Origin: Acinetobacter tianfuensis
GTDB lineage: Bacteria; Pseudomonadota; Gammaproteobacteria; Pseudomonadales; Moraxellaceae
Direction of reading: 5' to 3'
Length of the DNA stretch: 64,000 bases
NCBI RefSeq assembly: GCF_003611465.1
Contig: NZ_RAXV01000003.1
Location: forward strand, 1-64,000
The notes under the pieces were generated by a model, which was not told where the DNA came from, did no database searches, and worked only from the letters and a program-made list of their open reading frames with translations. Both the position numbers and the translations under genes were made by a program. The stretch's first letter is position 1. Each line of letters begins with the position of its first letter. Shown here piece after piece: positions 48,140 to 58,900 of this stretch.

Positions 48140-48982
48140 ATGATGAATTTATTATACGGAAATAGTGATTTCAATGATTTACTTCAAGAATGCTATTTAA
48201 CACAATCTTCTATGTTATCTGGAATAGAGTTCCTTACAAAAGCTAATATTTATGATAATAAAGACGGATTATTTTATTCTGCTTTTTTTAATTTAAGCAT
48301 TGGTATAGAAAGATTTTTGAAAATAGCTTTAGTTTCAGAGTATATGTATACAAATAATTTTCAAAAACCCGATGCAAAGTTTTTAGAAAAAAAAGGTCAC
48401 AATCTTATAAAACTTTTCAACAGCTGCGCAGAAATAGGAAGTAAGTATGACATACCAATCGCACCACTAGACATAGAGCATAAAGCTTATGGTTTATTTA
48501 ATTTTCTAAGTTCATATGCTAATAAAACACGATATCAGAATTTAAATAAATTGACCAATAAGTATCAAGAATATGACAACCATCCAATTCATAGCTGGGC
48601 TGAGCTATCTGAAGATTACTTGAGGGTTTATATAAATAGTGAAAAAATAGAAACAGAATTATTAAAACATTATAACAAGTATCCAAATGCGACTGGATAT
48701 ACTCATTATCTCGACTTTAGTGGGCAACCATTGATGCTACTTGATCTTCTCATGTATCAATACATAGTACAGCGATCTAAGCCTTATATACTAAATGACC
48801 TAATTCAGACCTTAAAGCCTATTTATCAAATATTGGATAAAATATCAATTAATTGTAATAATGGGTCTAATGCTGACTTAAATAGCTTGGTTAAACTTCC
48901 TTATTATGGAGAGCTATTTCCATTTTTTTATGCTAACTTACAAATGTTTAAACGAACAAAGAAATGGATTAATAGATATTAA
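48140..48982 (+). CDS. Hypothetical protein, 280 residues, prophage accessory gene
   Basis: Not recognised. All-helical prediction, no signal peptide. GLFYSAFFNLSIGIERFLKI resembles the first helices of HEPN-like proteins, but no clear Rx4-6H pair is seen. It is AT-rich compared with umuC and follows the umuDC operon by 19 bp. Such genes between a damage operon and a lysis cassette are often phage cargo (defence or exclusion); this is a guess from context. Confidence 0.6.
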   Translation: MMNLLYGNSDFNDLLQECYLTQSSMLSGIEFLTKANIYDNKDGLFYSAFFNLSIGIERFLKIALVSEYMYTNNFQKPDAKFLEKKGHNLIKLFNSCAEIGSKYDIPIAPLDIEHKAYGLFNFLSSYANKTRYQNLNKLTNKYQEYDNHPIHSWAELSEDYLRVYINSEKIETELLKHYNKYPNATGYTHYLDFSGQPLMLLDLLMYQYIVQRSKPYILNDLIQTLKPIYQILDKISINCNNGSNADLNSLVKLPYYGELFPFFYANLQMFKRTKKWINRY

Positions 48983-49106
48983 TAGCTAATGCCATTTACA
49001 TCTCCCCCCAACAGGTCAGCCATCTCAAAATTCTTACTCCGAAAGATGGCTTAACATTTACTCGAATCACCTGATCTTTTTGCATAACTACCCCACAAAA
49101 AGACCC

Positions 49107-49412
49107 TCAACTTGATGGCCTTCGAACTGCTTGATTTAAAGCGCGTTTAGCTTGAGCACATTCAACATACATACGGCGATCCTTCGCCCAAGCACTTAAC
49201 ATATATGCCCCATCCCCCTGTTTGATGACAGGTAATTGTGAGCAGTCTTGAGTTAGGTTATGGGGGATATTCAAGTATGCCGGCTTCGTTAAGGGCTGAC
49301 ACGCCATCAGCATCAAGACACACGTTGCTATAAATAGTGCGTTCCTTGATTGTTTCAATTTTATTGTTAATGACTTCCGTGCGTTCCCGCTCCAATCCTT
49401 TAATTTCTTCAT
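49107..49412 (-). CDS. Rz1-like o-spanin lipoprotein
   Basis: A 101-residue lipoprotein from ATG at 49412 (a GTG at 49427 is also in frame). The lipobox is LMLMAC after a basic and hydrophobic signal. It starts inside the Rz gene in another frame and extends 151 bp past its end, the classic Rz/Rz1 layout. With Rz it would fuse inner and outer membranes in the last step of host lysis. Confidence 0.8.
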   Translation of the reverse strand: MKKLKDWSGNARKSLTIKLKQSRNALFIATCVLMLMACQPLTKPAYLNIPHNLTQDCSQLPVIKQGDGAYMLSAWAKDRRMYVECAQAKRALNQAVRRPSS

Positions 49413-49623
49413 ATTTTTTACTCGCACTATTAGCCTTTGCTTCAGCTACAGAAATAGCTGCTTGATAAGGCTTAATGGCTGTTTCAATTTTTGTTTGGCA
49501 TTCCTGATCTGCCAGACGCAGATCCTTAGCAAGTGAATTGCAGTAAGCGACATACCCCAAAAGAACCAGAAGAAGCGCCATCACAATCCACTTGTAAAAC
49601 GGTGCTAAAAGCGCATCAATCAT
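49258..49623 (-). CDS. Rz-like i-spanin
   Basis: A 121-residue protein with one N-terminal membrane segment (WIVMALLLVLLGYVAYC) and a long charged coiled coil in the periplasm. It begins at the base after the endolysin stop (TAAATG). The Rz1 gene is nested in it. Confidence 0.8.
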   Translation of the reverse strand: MIDALLAPFYKWIVMALLLVLLGYVAYCNSLAKDLRLADQECQTKIETAIKPYQAAISVAEAKANSASKKYEEIKGLERERTEVINNKIETIKERTIYSNVCLDADGVSALNEAGILEYPP

Positions 49624-50250
49624 TTAAGCCACCATTAGGAATAATGATTTTTCTTTTTCTCGACGATTGACTAAACCTTGAATACGCTTTCCATTATCAA
49701 ACACCCAACGATCAAATTGACTTGCAGCTGAGGTCAAACTGTTTTGATTAATAAGAGTAAGCATTGTGCTTTTTACAAATGCTGTTTCGCCTATGTTGTA
49801 GACAAAAGAAGCCAATGCATCAAATTGGTTTTGATTAAGATTAACTTTGACATTTTTATCAAGATAAGCATCAACCCATACACAATCGTTTTTAAGCCAT
49901 TGTTCAGCTTCATTTCTCGTGCAAGTATCGCCTTTTTTAACTGATGTGCCATTTGGGTATTTAATGGTACCAAAGCCAATAGTCCAAACACCTCCTGTAT
50001 CTAAATAAGCTGTTGAACGAAAACCCTCAGCATCTCTAATAATTGCATAACCATTCTCAGAAATATCTCGCTGTCCATTTACTAAAGGTGTAGGTATTTC
50101 AAAGCCAATAAGTTTTGCAAAAACATTTAAGCCATTTTTCTCAATAATCTGATCACCAGCTACAACCTGAGATTGACTTAATTTGCCACCAGACATAGCA
50201 CGAAGCCATGAATATACCTGAGCAACTTGTTGTGATTGATCTACGCTCAT
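49624..50250 (-). CDS. Phage endolysin, GH24 lysozyme
   Basis: A 208-residue muramidase. Glu75, Asp84 and Thr90 in DAEGFRSTAYLDTGGVWT have the exact spacing of Glu11, Asp20 and Thr26 in T4 lysozyme. NQNQFDALASFVYNIG and WVFDNGKRIQGLVNRR complete the domain. The first about 65 residues are an extra N-terminal module without signal sequence, perhaps for wall binding. It overlaps the holin gene by 4 bp (ATGA) and is followed directly by Rz. Confidence 0.92.
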   Translation of the reverse strand: MSVDQSQQVAQVYSWLRAMSGGKLSQSQVVAGDQIIEKNGLNVFAKLIGFEIPTPLVNGQRDISENGYAIIRDAEGFRSTAYLDTGGVWTIGFGTIKYPNGTSVKKGDTCTRNEAEQWLKNDCVWVDAYLDKNVKVNLNQNQFDALASFVYNIGETAFVKSTMLTLINQNSLTSAASQFDRWVFDNGKRIQGLVNRREKEKSLFLMVA

Positions 50251-50627
50251 TGTTTGTCACCTTTACCATTACTAAGTATTGAAATAAAGGCAGCTTTGAC
50301 CTCACTAATAACTTCAGATAAGGGCTTACCCTGCATCAGTGCAATGGACTGATAAAGAATGCCAATCCCTAATAATCCAAAAACTGCAAACATAAGCATC
50401 ACAAAGCCTTGAGCCATGTGAGAATATTTTGATAATTCGTAATATTCAATAAATGCCGAACCGCCATAAAGGCTGACTGAAACGCTGAATAGAAACTTGC
50501 CTATAACACCCAAAGAAACTTGAATTTTTCCGTTTTTATCAATGTCACCACTTAATACCAGGGCAAGAATAGCCCCCACTACGGCAGGCACAACTTTGAT
50601 GATCCATGGAATTGTGTTTTCTTGCAT
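50247..50627 (-). CDS. Putative holin
   Basis: A 126-residue membrane protein with three predicted helices (VVPAVVGAILALVLSG, IGKFLFSVSVSLYGG, GFVMLMFAVFGLLGIGIL) and a charged C-terminus. Its place just upstream of, and overlapping, the endolysin gene supports a holin that releases the endolysin. The family is not identified more closely. Confidence 0.75.
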   Translation of the reverse strand: MQENTIPWIIKVVPAVVGAILALVLSGDIDKNGKIQVSLGVIGKFLFSVSVSLYGGSAFIEYYELSKYSHMAQGFVMLMFAVFGLLGIGILYQSIALMQGKPLSEVISEVKAAFISILSNGKGDKQ

Positions 50628-50638
50628 AACTTGCCCCG

Positions 50639-50674
50639 AAATAAAACTCTACTTTATTTCGTAGAGTTTTATTT
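50639..50674. terminator. Strong 14-bp hairpin before the holin gene
   Basis: AAATAAAACTCTAC/GTAGAGTTTTATTT, perfect stem, 8-nt loop. The loop and left arm also allow a second pairing (CGAAATAAA/TTTATTTCG). It lies between the Tad2-like gene and the holin gene and could end the former or control entry into the lysis genes. Confidence 0.65.
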
Positions 50675-50690
50675 AAAGGCGGTTATTTAG

Positions 50691-50709
50691 CGAACCTTAC
50701 AGGGGGTTA
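50691..50709 (-). repeat. Prophage spacer motif, copy near the Tad2-like stop
   Basis: Minus strand: AACCCCCTGTAAGGTTCGCT. It overlaps the stop of the Tad2-like gene and precedes the holin. See also 51326 and 63602. Confidence 0.6.
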
Positions 50710-51236
50710 TCAATAATCAACCAATCATTTGCGAATAGATCACCTGTAGATGGTGTCCAACCCATAGCCAAAGTGTCTTGTACTGTCTTTAATGTGCAAT
50801 ATGGTGCAACATCAATGTACCCACCAAGTTTTTCAGCATGAGCTTTGTTGTGTGGATTCCAGATATAGGTTGATTCAATTTGCTTGGATTCACCTTGAGC
50901 AACCACATATTGCAAATCATTCCAACATGAACGAGCAACTTTTTTACCTAGTCTCAAAGCAGTAAGCGCATCACCGAAAGTTAAACTTCCATTTGGTCGA
51001 TAAGCATCTTTAAATACACATGCAGGCGACCAAGAAATATAACCTTTATGACGATCATCATTTGGCTTGCCACCATCGACATATTCCACCAAATATCCCT
51101 GTTCTTCGGGGTCTTCATTTTCAGGAATTTCCCAACCACGATACTCGTTATATTCGCCACGACTCATGGCAGTTGCCAATACGGATTTAGTGCCAATAAA
51201 TGCTGTTAGTGCATGTGCTAATAGTATTTTACTCAT
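50697..51236 (-). CDS. Phage protein with C-terminal DUF2829 (Tad2-like) domain
   Basis: A 179-residue two-part protein. The N-terminal half has YRGWEIPENEDPEEQGYLVE and GYISWSPACVFKDAYRP, a module common in phage proteins. The C-terminal part (residues about 85-179), LTFGDALTALRLGKKVARSC to MGWTPSTGDLFANDWLII, is a DUF2829 domain. Some DUF2829 proteins, called Tad2, bind the cyclic ADP-ribose signal of the bacterial Thoeris defence and so protect the phage. Whether this one does so is inference. It lies in the prophage just upstream of the holin gene. Confidence 0.8.
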   Translation of the reverse strand: MSKILLAHALTAFIGTKSVLATAMSRGEYNEYRGWEIPENEDPEEQGYLVEYVDGGKPNDDRHKGYISWSPACVFKDAYRPNGSLTFGDALTALRLGKKVARSCWNDLQYVVAQGESKQIESTYIWNPHNKAHAEKLGGYIDVAPYCTLKTVQDTLAMGWTPSTGDLFANDWLIIDNPL

Positions 51237-51270
51237 TTGGAATCCCTATAATTAAGGCAAGTTAATTAAT

Positions 51271-51296
51271 AAAAAAGACAGTCGATTGACTGTCTT
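51271..51296 (-). terminator. Rho-independent terminator after the HEPN-like gene
   Basis: Minus strand AAGACAGTC/GACTGTCTT with a 4-nt loop and TTTTTT after it. Confidence 0.87.
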
Positions 51297-51322
51297 GATT
51301 ATTTGAGTATTAAAACTAAAGG

Positions 51323-52077
51323 TCATGCCTTAGAGGGGGATGAAAGAATTTTTATTAATAAATCTTCAGGGAACTTAAAAGATTGTAAGTAATATAATGC
51401 ATTTTTCGAAGTTATTAGGGGCAATTGGGGCAAATTTTCAATTTTTGCATAATACATAACCTCTAAAATTGATATCATCATCTTTTCAAATGCTTTAATA
51501 CACCAATTTGAAAACTCAACAGTATCAATCGCCTCAACCCATGACATATTTTTATTTATGTCATTAAAATACTTAATTTTCTTTTGTTGTTTGAATGAAT
51601 TTAAAAACTTCGGAAAATCATTTTCACCATATTCAACCATTTTAGATCGTGGGTGCATTAAAGCATTTCTTATACTTACTAAAGTGCAATAGCCACTATA
51701 TATTTCAGTACCTTTATCCCATGGTTTCACATCACAATGCTTTTTTATAGTATTTATTTTAAAGAAAATATTGTCTCGATCATCTTCATGCTTTTTTAGT
51801 GCATTTATCAACTCTACTTCTTTAGGATAAAAGGCATTAAAATGTGAAATGAATTTTCCTTGTAATCTATTAATTGCTTTATTTTTTCAATATTAGCTCT
51901 TTGTAATTTATCATTTTCAATCAATCTAGTGCCTAACTCTAAATATTCATTAATAAAGGCCTCCACACTTGCTGTACACAACATAATTACGTTACAAGTT
52001 TGACCTTGTTGAGCAGATTTTAAAGCTCTATCGTATAAAGCTACAGCAATTGAAGGTAAAAACATTGGATTTTGCAT
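51323..52077 (-). pseudogene. HEPN-like protein gene split by a frameshift
   Basis: Two minus-strand frames form one protein. The first reads from ATG at 52077 to KIKQLIDYK and soon stops. If one A is restored in the run at about 51878-51880, it continues as AINRLQGKFISHFNAFYPKE into the second frame, which has no ATG of its own. The joined product would be about 251 residues and helical. It carries RNALMH, an Rx4H motif of the kind used by HEPN RNases (SIRNALMHPRS). Prophage HEPN proteins often act in defence or toxicity. A deletion in an A-run could be inactivation, phase variation or a sequencing error. Confidence 0.7.
51326..51342 (-). repeat. Prophage spacer motif, copy at the end of the HEPN-like gene
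   Basis: Minus strand: ATCCCCCTCTAAGGCATGA. It shares CCCCCTCTAAGG with the copy at 63602, and covers the last codons and stop of the HEPN-like gene. Confidence 0.55.
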
Positions 52078-52309
52078 ACTTATCCTTTAAATAAAATAGC
52101 CATTGAATGGTAAGAATTTTTTACATTTAATTAAATCCTCTAAAAACAATGTAATCAGTTTCAAGCACGTTTTACAAATCCTGTGATAAATTCTTTCTTT
52201 TGAATATTGTATACCGAACTAAGGAGTAACCAAGTTAGCAAATCTTTCGAAGTATTGATTCAGCTCTAAAATTAATCTATCGTAATTTCATATAATTATT
52301 ATCTTTGAG

Positions 52310-52930
52310 ATGCGCATGAGTGTATTAAAAATTACAACATTTATTTTACTGTGTATTCCAGTAAATCTATATGCAGGGGTTTACAAATGGGTTGATGCAA
52401 AAGGTAATGTTACCTATTCAAGTAAACCTCCACCAACGGGTGCAAAACAACAAAAGATTGAAACGATACGCTCGCTTGGATCAGCTCCCGCGCCTCAACG
52501 AACATATTCACAGAGTAATCGAAATTCTGCGCAACAATCCTATCAATCGCAAAATTATATTCGTCAAACATACAGTCAACCTCAGCAACAAACGCGTTCT
52601 GCTGAACAAGAAGCTGAAAGACAAGCTTTATTAAAAGCAGCAAGTACACCGTATAAAGGTTCTCGAAACGGTCAGCTTACTGCTGCTCAATTAAGAGCTC
52701 AGGCAGCATTAAATGGGGTAAATGTTTCAAGTGGTGATAGTTATTCAAACTCAAATAACTCTTACTCTGCACCTATGCCACAACGTCAACCAGCCCCAAC
52801 ACATATGACAAGTTGTGATGGATCGGGTTGTTGGGATAATCAAGGCAATCGATATAATGGCAATAATGGTACTTATTATAATAATGGTCGTGTTTGCCGT
52901 GATATAGGTGGTCAAATGCAGTGTAACTAA
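52310..52930 (+). CDS. Exported protein with DUF4124 domain
   Basis: A 206-residue protein with a signal peptide (VLKITTFILLCIPVNLYA), then the DUF4124 domain (GVYKWVDAKGNVTYSSKPPP) and a long Gln/Ser/Asn-rich tail ending in a Gly/Asn-rich segment with four cysteines. DUF4124 proteins are periplasmic and of unknown role. It is the only plus-strand gene within the late prophage cluster, so it may be a cargo (moron) gene with its own promoter and terminator. Confidence 0.8.
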   Translation: MRMSVLKITTFILLCIPVNLYAGVYKWVDAKGNVTYSSKPPPTGAKQQKIETIRSLGSAPAPQRTYSQSNRNSAQQSYQSQNYIRQTYSQPQQQTRSAEQEAERQALLKAASTPYKGSRNGQLTAAQLRAQAALNGVNVSSGDSYSNSNNSYSAPMPQRQPAPTHMTSCDGSGCWDNQGNRYNGNNGTYYNNGRVCRDIGGQMQCN

Positions 52931-52954
52931 GTTATAAAACATAGAAGATTAGAG

Positions 52955-52978
52955 AAGCCACCATAAGGTGGCTTTTCT
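52955..52978. terminator. Bidirectional hairpin terminator
   Basis: AAGCCACC/GGTGGCTT, loop ATAA, followed by TTCT; between the convergent DUF4124 and giant phage genes. Confidence 0.78.
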
Positions 52979-52986
52979 ATCACTAA

Positions 52987-55900
52987 TTATTCACCAAAAG
53001 CAAAGTAACCAGCTTCACGTGCATCTTGACGATTCCGTGACAAATATATGCCATCTTCCGCACGATCTATACGACGTTGTCGATTACGATAACTTTGATT
53101 AAGGTTCATTCTAGTTATACGACGTGATGGATTTTTGTCATTGAAACCTTGAATTTCGTCCCAAATTTCATCCATCTCTTGTTGGTCATCCATCATTTTC
53201 GCTCGTGACCATAATGTCATCAGACGACTACGACGCTCATTGAGCTTTCGGTTAAGCTGATAAATTGCTGTTTTGCCTTCATTGGCTGTACGAACATCAG
53301 ATGGTGAGAACCCCATACCTTGGACAAGTAAATCCATTGAACTAACTTCATCCATGATAGATACACCAGTTTTGTCTTGTACACCTTCATCAGCATAACG
53401 ATAGGTTTTGGCAAAGTTTTTAAGAAATACTGGCAACATACTCTCCACTCCACGTAGATTATGCCCTTCTGAAATTTCCTGTGCACCTTTTGCTATATTT
53501 GCCCCAATCCCGCCAATAGGACCTAATACTGCTGCTGATGCTGAATCCCACCACTTTTTCCCTTCTAACCCTTCTTGTACATCTGGTAACAGTAAATTAT
53601 TAATACCAACGCGACCAGAAATATCCACACCAATACCACGTGGCGCACCTTTCATTAGCATATTTGAAATCGTTGGTCCAAATGCTTCAGCAAGATAGTT
53701 CCGTAATGCAACTTCAGCATCCCAAGGGTCATCGTCATCCCCACCCATCCATGATGCAACTGACAACAACATTCCAACCATAGGCAACCCAAGCGTACCA
53801 GCAAAAGTTGCGTGCATTGCCAAAATAGCAGCAAGTGATTTACGAGCTTCTTTTCGTTCGGCTTCCGTTTCACCTTTGATTGACTGATATGTCTGACGAG
53901 CCAATGTGTAAACCATGTTCTGACCAAACTGTTTAAACAGTAAAAGAACTTTAGCAACATTACCTTGCATGATGCGTGGACGGTTTCCGGAACTGTAATC
54001 AAAGTGCCCTCTGTAAGTAGCATCTACGGCTTGATCAAATGCTGAATCATGCTTTTCACCTGATTGACGTGCTAGACGATATGCTGCAATAAAAGTGACT
54101 TCACGGTTAAATCGTTCAGCACTATGGAACATGACACTCGCTGCACGCATAATCGGGCGTGTCTTCCACATCACACCACTATCTTCACCCTGTGCAATTC
54201 CTGCTAAATCATGTGCCTGAGTGACATCAATCACGCCACGCGCCACAGCATCTTCATAAGCCTGTTTTTCATCTTTATTTAGAAATTTAGAAATATCCGA
54301 GCTAATTGTTTTGTAAAGGTCAGTTTTTGATCCTTCCCACTTCACCTTGTGAAACTCTACCCCCTTTCTAAAGTCATTCGATGCTTTCAGTAATTCATCT
54401 GCCGCTTTATCGAAGCCCCATTTAGCACCCATCAATGGATAAGCCACCAATGCTGTCTGCGATAAGTTGACCATAGCTGCTGCTGGTGATAGCCCCAGGT
54501 AATAAATAAAGCCCAAACTGGTTAAGGCACTTGAAAGTGGATGTGATTTAGGATTCATTAAATTGTCATGACGTTTGTTCATTTCATCAATGACACGTTG
54601 AGCTGTCGGCTGATCATAACTATCATTAAGCTTACTTTGTTCAGATGCGTATTTCTGCATATCATCAAGCTGCTGTGCCAACTGATCACCATATCGCAAT
54701 TTGGCAAGATAACCTGCGCCATGAAACATATTCTGAGCAAATGCACGACGAGCATCCTGACTGAATCCAGCAGTACCCTTTCGATGGATACCATGTTTTG
54801 CCCAGGATAAATCAGGCATAGATGATAGATATAATTGACTTAAAGTGTCTTCAAATTCTGCCTGTTCAGCTGTGGATAATCCAAGATTATCAACCTCAGC
54901 AAATAGGTTAGTCATAAATCCACGGCCAACGGCATCACGAGAAGCATTAAACTCTTTATCCAACACGACTCGATCAGTTTTATAATGAGGATATTTTTGC
55001 ATTAATTCTGATCGTAGACTTTGTGCTTCTCCCATGGTTTCAGCACGGCTAACGCTCTCAACTTCACCATTTTGATTACGCATCACCACTACATATTTAC
55101 CAAAACGAGCCAATGGGAAATATACTCCTTTGACATAACCGAAGAAGTTATCATCCATCTGTTTAAGTAAATCAGCTTTCTTTTGACTAGAAAGTTCTGA
55201 TCGTAAGATGCGCTCTTTAATTGCTTGATGTACTTTTGCATAGTGCTTTTTATAAGCATCACGTGCTTTTAAATACATTGCCTGAGCTTCAGGTGATAAT
55301 GAATTGTAATCATCACGTAATTGCTTATATCTGGAAACACTGTCCCCTTTCACATAAGGCTTTGTAGGGTCAATTTTTGCTAAAGTCGAATCATGCATTA
55401 ACTCTGCAAGTTGATCTTCATCGTTTAAATTTGCCCATTCACGCACGACACTATCAGCTTCAGCACCAGCATCGTTCTTATCAGCATCCATTTGAGCAGC
55501 CAATTCATTATATTTGTTTAACTGCGGTAAAATTTTGCTGTAAATTTCAGTAAGTTGTCGACGACCTAAGGCTGATAAGCCAATACCCAACCAATCAGTA
55601 AATTTATAACCTGTTTTATCCTTAACCGATGAAATGGAAATATTACCTAAGTTTTTACTCAGATTATCAATAATGTCTTTTGCTGAACGGCTAAATCTAA
55701 TATCTGAACTTTCACTATTAAATGTGCCTTTATTCCCCTCTGCCATTTTTACTTGATTAGGCTCTAACGCAACAATATATTCTTGATTTTCAAACTGATG
55801 AACAATTCCTTGATATTTCCCAGAAGTTGTCGCTTCTACAAATTCATCACGTGAAACATTACCTGTAGTTTTGAACGCATTCCGAATGTTTACAAATAAT

Positions 55901-58900
55901 GGAAGTACAAAGCCATTTTCTCCACGGATATTGGCGTATACATCTGCTGTATCAAAACTATCAGTTAAGTAAATACCATCACCTAATATGCCATGGCCTT
56001 GTTTAAATTCATTAAACTCAGATGCTGTACCATGATAAACAACCTTAGGCTCCCCATTTTCATCTAATACTTGAGAGGCATTTTTGGCATCATTCTCCCA
56101 ATCGCCAAACCATTTCTTAAATTCTGGTGTGCGGACTTGTAACCATTGTTGTTCTGAAAGATGTGTCTTTGCACCGTTTGGTGCTGTCATCCATTGATTT
56201 GTACCATGATATTTTTGACGAATTAAATCCAATGATGATTGATGTTTAATTTGCCCAATCATACGCTCTGATAATGCAAGCATATCATCAGGATTCAAAT
56301 TAAGATTGATTCCAAAATTATCAAATACCCATGCTTTTACATACGAAACAATATTGTTAATCAACTTTTGCAGTGCATTCCGTTGAATCACATTACGTTG
56401 TTGCATAGTAGATGAAAGGGTTAATAAATATGGTAAATATTCAAGCTGCTGACGTTCAGAGCCTTGTTCACGTTCTGCAAGCATCTTTGCAGCTAAAGCA
56501 ACAGGATTACCCTGCTCAACCAATTTATTAAATTGATTCATCAATTCATTATATTGTTTTTGGTTCATCATGTTTTGAAAACCAGCATGACCACCCAACT
56601 CATGTAAGAATGTTGGCACTGTGCTTTCAGCAGTCAGATTCGATGCAACGAGTACCGCTTTACCGTTGTAATAGAAGCCCTCAACACCTTCAACCTGATA
56701 ATCCTGAATAATCTCAAGCTTACCTTGTCGTTCAAGCTCATCAATGGTCTCTTTACCAAAACGATCAATCAACACATCTCGTACTTGTTGAGTTGTAGAA
56801 CCTGAATTACTTTTAGTGAGACGGCTATAAAGGGGAGTATCAGAATTGTTCTTAGATGAAAATTCTTGATTTTTATATTTACCAAAATAGCTTCGATCAA
56901 CTACAGCCTTACGAGCTTCTGACAAAAACATCATCAAATCGGCATCATTGTAACGTGAAAGGAATTTATCAAAGCCACGATCACGGAACCACTGACGAAT
57001 ATAGCCAATAACTTCTTTTAGCTTTTGACGTACAAAAGGACGTGACTTAGCATTTTGTGCAACAAAAGCAAATAATTCTCCAACCAAGGCTTGTTGTACA
57101 TCTGATTCAGCATAAATTCCTTCTTTCGCACCTTGGGTATATGGCTCAATATATGCACTTTCAAACTGTGCCATATTTACACCATTTTTACTGGCGATTT
57201 TGCGGATGCCTTCAAGCTCACCTAAAGCATTATATAGTTGTTGCAACTTGGTCTTATACTCATTTCCAAATAGCTTTTGAACACCAAAATGCCCAACAAT
57301 TTCATGGGTTAATAATTCCTCATAAGCATCAAATGTAGTAAGCTGTTTATTGCTATCCCCATAAACCTGATCAGCAACCACATAGAGCGTGCCATCATGC
57401 CAAACACCGCTTACATCATAATTTTGGGTTTTGCCATTTTCATCTTTGTAGGTTGCATCATTTTGTATGACTTTCGGAAGATCGCTAAAACTAGAAATAA
57501 CCTGAACACTAAACCCATTGGAATTCACATTCCCGACTTTGTTGACCCCGATCCTATTATTAAGACTGACATTGATACGCCCCCTAGAAGACGCATCTTG
57601 TGTAGCGGACATTTTGAGATGTTGAAGAATAGAAAGGACTCTACGAGTAGCACTGACAACGGATAAGGGAGTAAAGGTCGTGTCTAATGGTGAAGCACCT
57701 CTACGCTCGTTATCAGGTTTTAATTTGTCACGACTATAAAGTTTAATCCCTGTTTCTGTTTCTTCTGTTTTTAGTGTATCAACCAAATCAGAAAACTTTG
57801 CATTGATTGCTTTTCGTTCTGTACCAGTAGGAAATGGTCGCTTAAAACCCCATGGGGTAAAAATCGCAGCACTCTCAGGGCCAAAATTCAGAAACGGACT
57901 GTAGCCACTATTTTGAGAAATTTTATCTTCTACATACCCTTGGAATGCACGTGCTGTCATTTCAGGAGTAGTAATCCAATAATCTGTACCACGTCCCTGA
58001 TCTAACTCTTTTGCGTTCATAGCAAAATCCGTTGGTATCATTTTCGCTTTCTCTGTACCATTTTGAGCTTCTGCCAATAGTTTGAGGCGTTGGGCATAGG
58101 TATTCATGTATTGACGTAATCGGTCTAGTACACCCTTTTGTTCAGCATTAAACCCTGATCTACCACGGACAGATTTATAAATCACACTTAATTTATCTAG
58201 GGCATCATTAGACCAACGTGCACCACTAAATATATTTCGACTATTCTTATTATTGTTGTGACGTATTTCCGTAGTAAGTGCCGTACCTGTAAGCAATAAC
58301 TCAGCAACCGTATCAAACTCAGCCAGCTGTTCAGCTGAGGCAGCTTTGTTAAAGCGCTTGTAATATTTAGGATCAAGCTCACGATTAAGATCAGCACGTA
58401 ACTTATCTAATTGATCTTTTAAGTTGTTTCTCGCAGAACTAACGAAGCTTTCAACCTTAACAGTATCTTCAATATAGTTTTCAGATTTTCTAAAAATTGT
58501 CTGTACCAATTGTTTATAGGCTTCTTGCACATCTTCACGAACATTTGATTTATAAGAGAATCCAGAAGTGACGCTCATATCTTCAAAGTGTTTTGCAATC
58601 TTTAATGATCGACTGCCATCCGCGTTCGTTACCCATTCAGATGGGGCTTTGCCATCTTGTCGACCAAAATAGTGATCTAATGCATGCCACCATTCATGAG
58701 CTAATGAACCTGCGCCATTCAATTTGGTCAAGTTAATCACAGTACGTTCGGGTTCATAGTGCGCCTTTGCACCACTTAATCCTTGCCCTCTGGCACCAAA
58801 CGCTAAAGCGAGTTCCCCATTTAGGCTAATTGCTGCAGGTGGGATATTTAAAATCTCAGCCAAGTCCATGAGACCATCAAAGGCATCATTTAATAGCTCT

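Noticed and set aside
50697..52077. A complete Thoeris or toxin-antitoxin system beside the Tad2-like gene
   Set aside because: No ThsA or ThsB (TIR) gene, and no paired antitoxin next to the HEPN-like gene, was found in the window.
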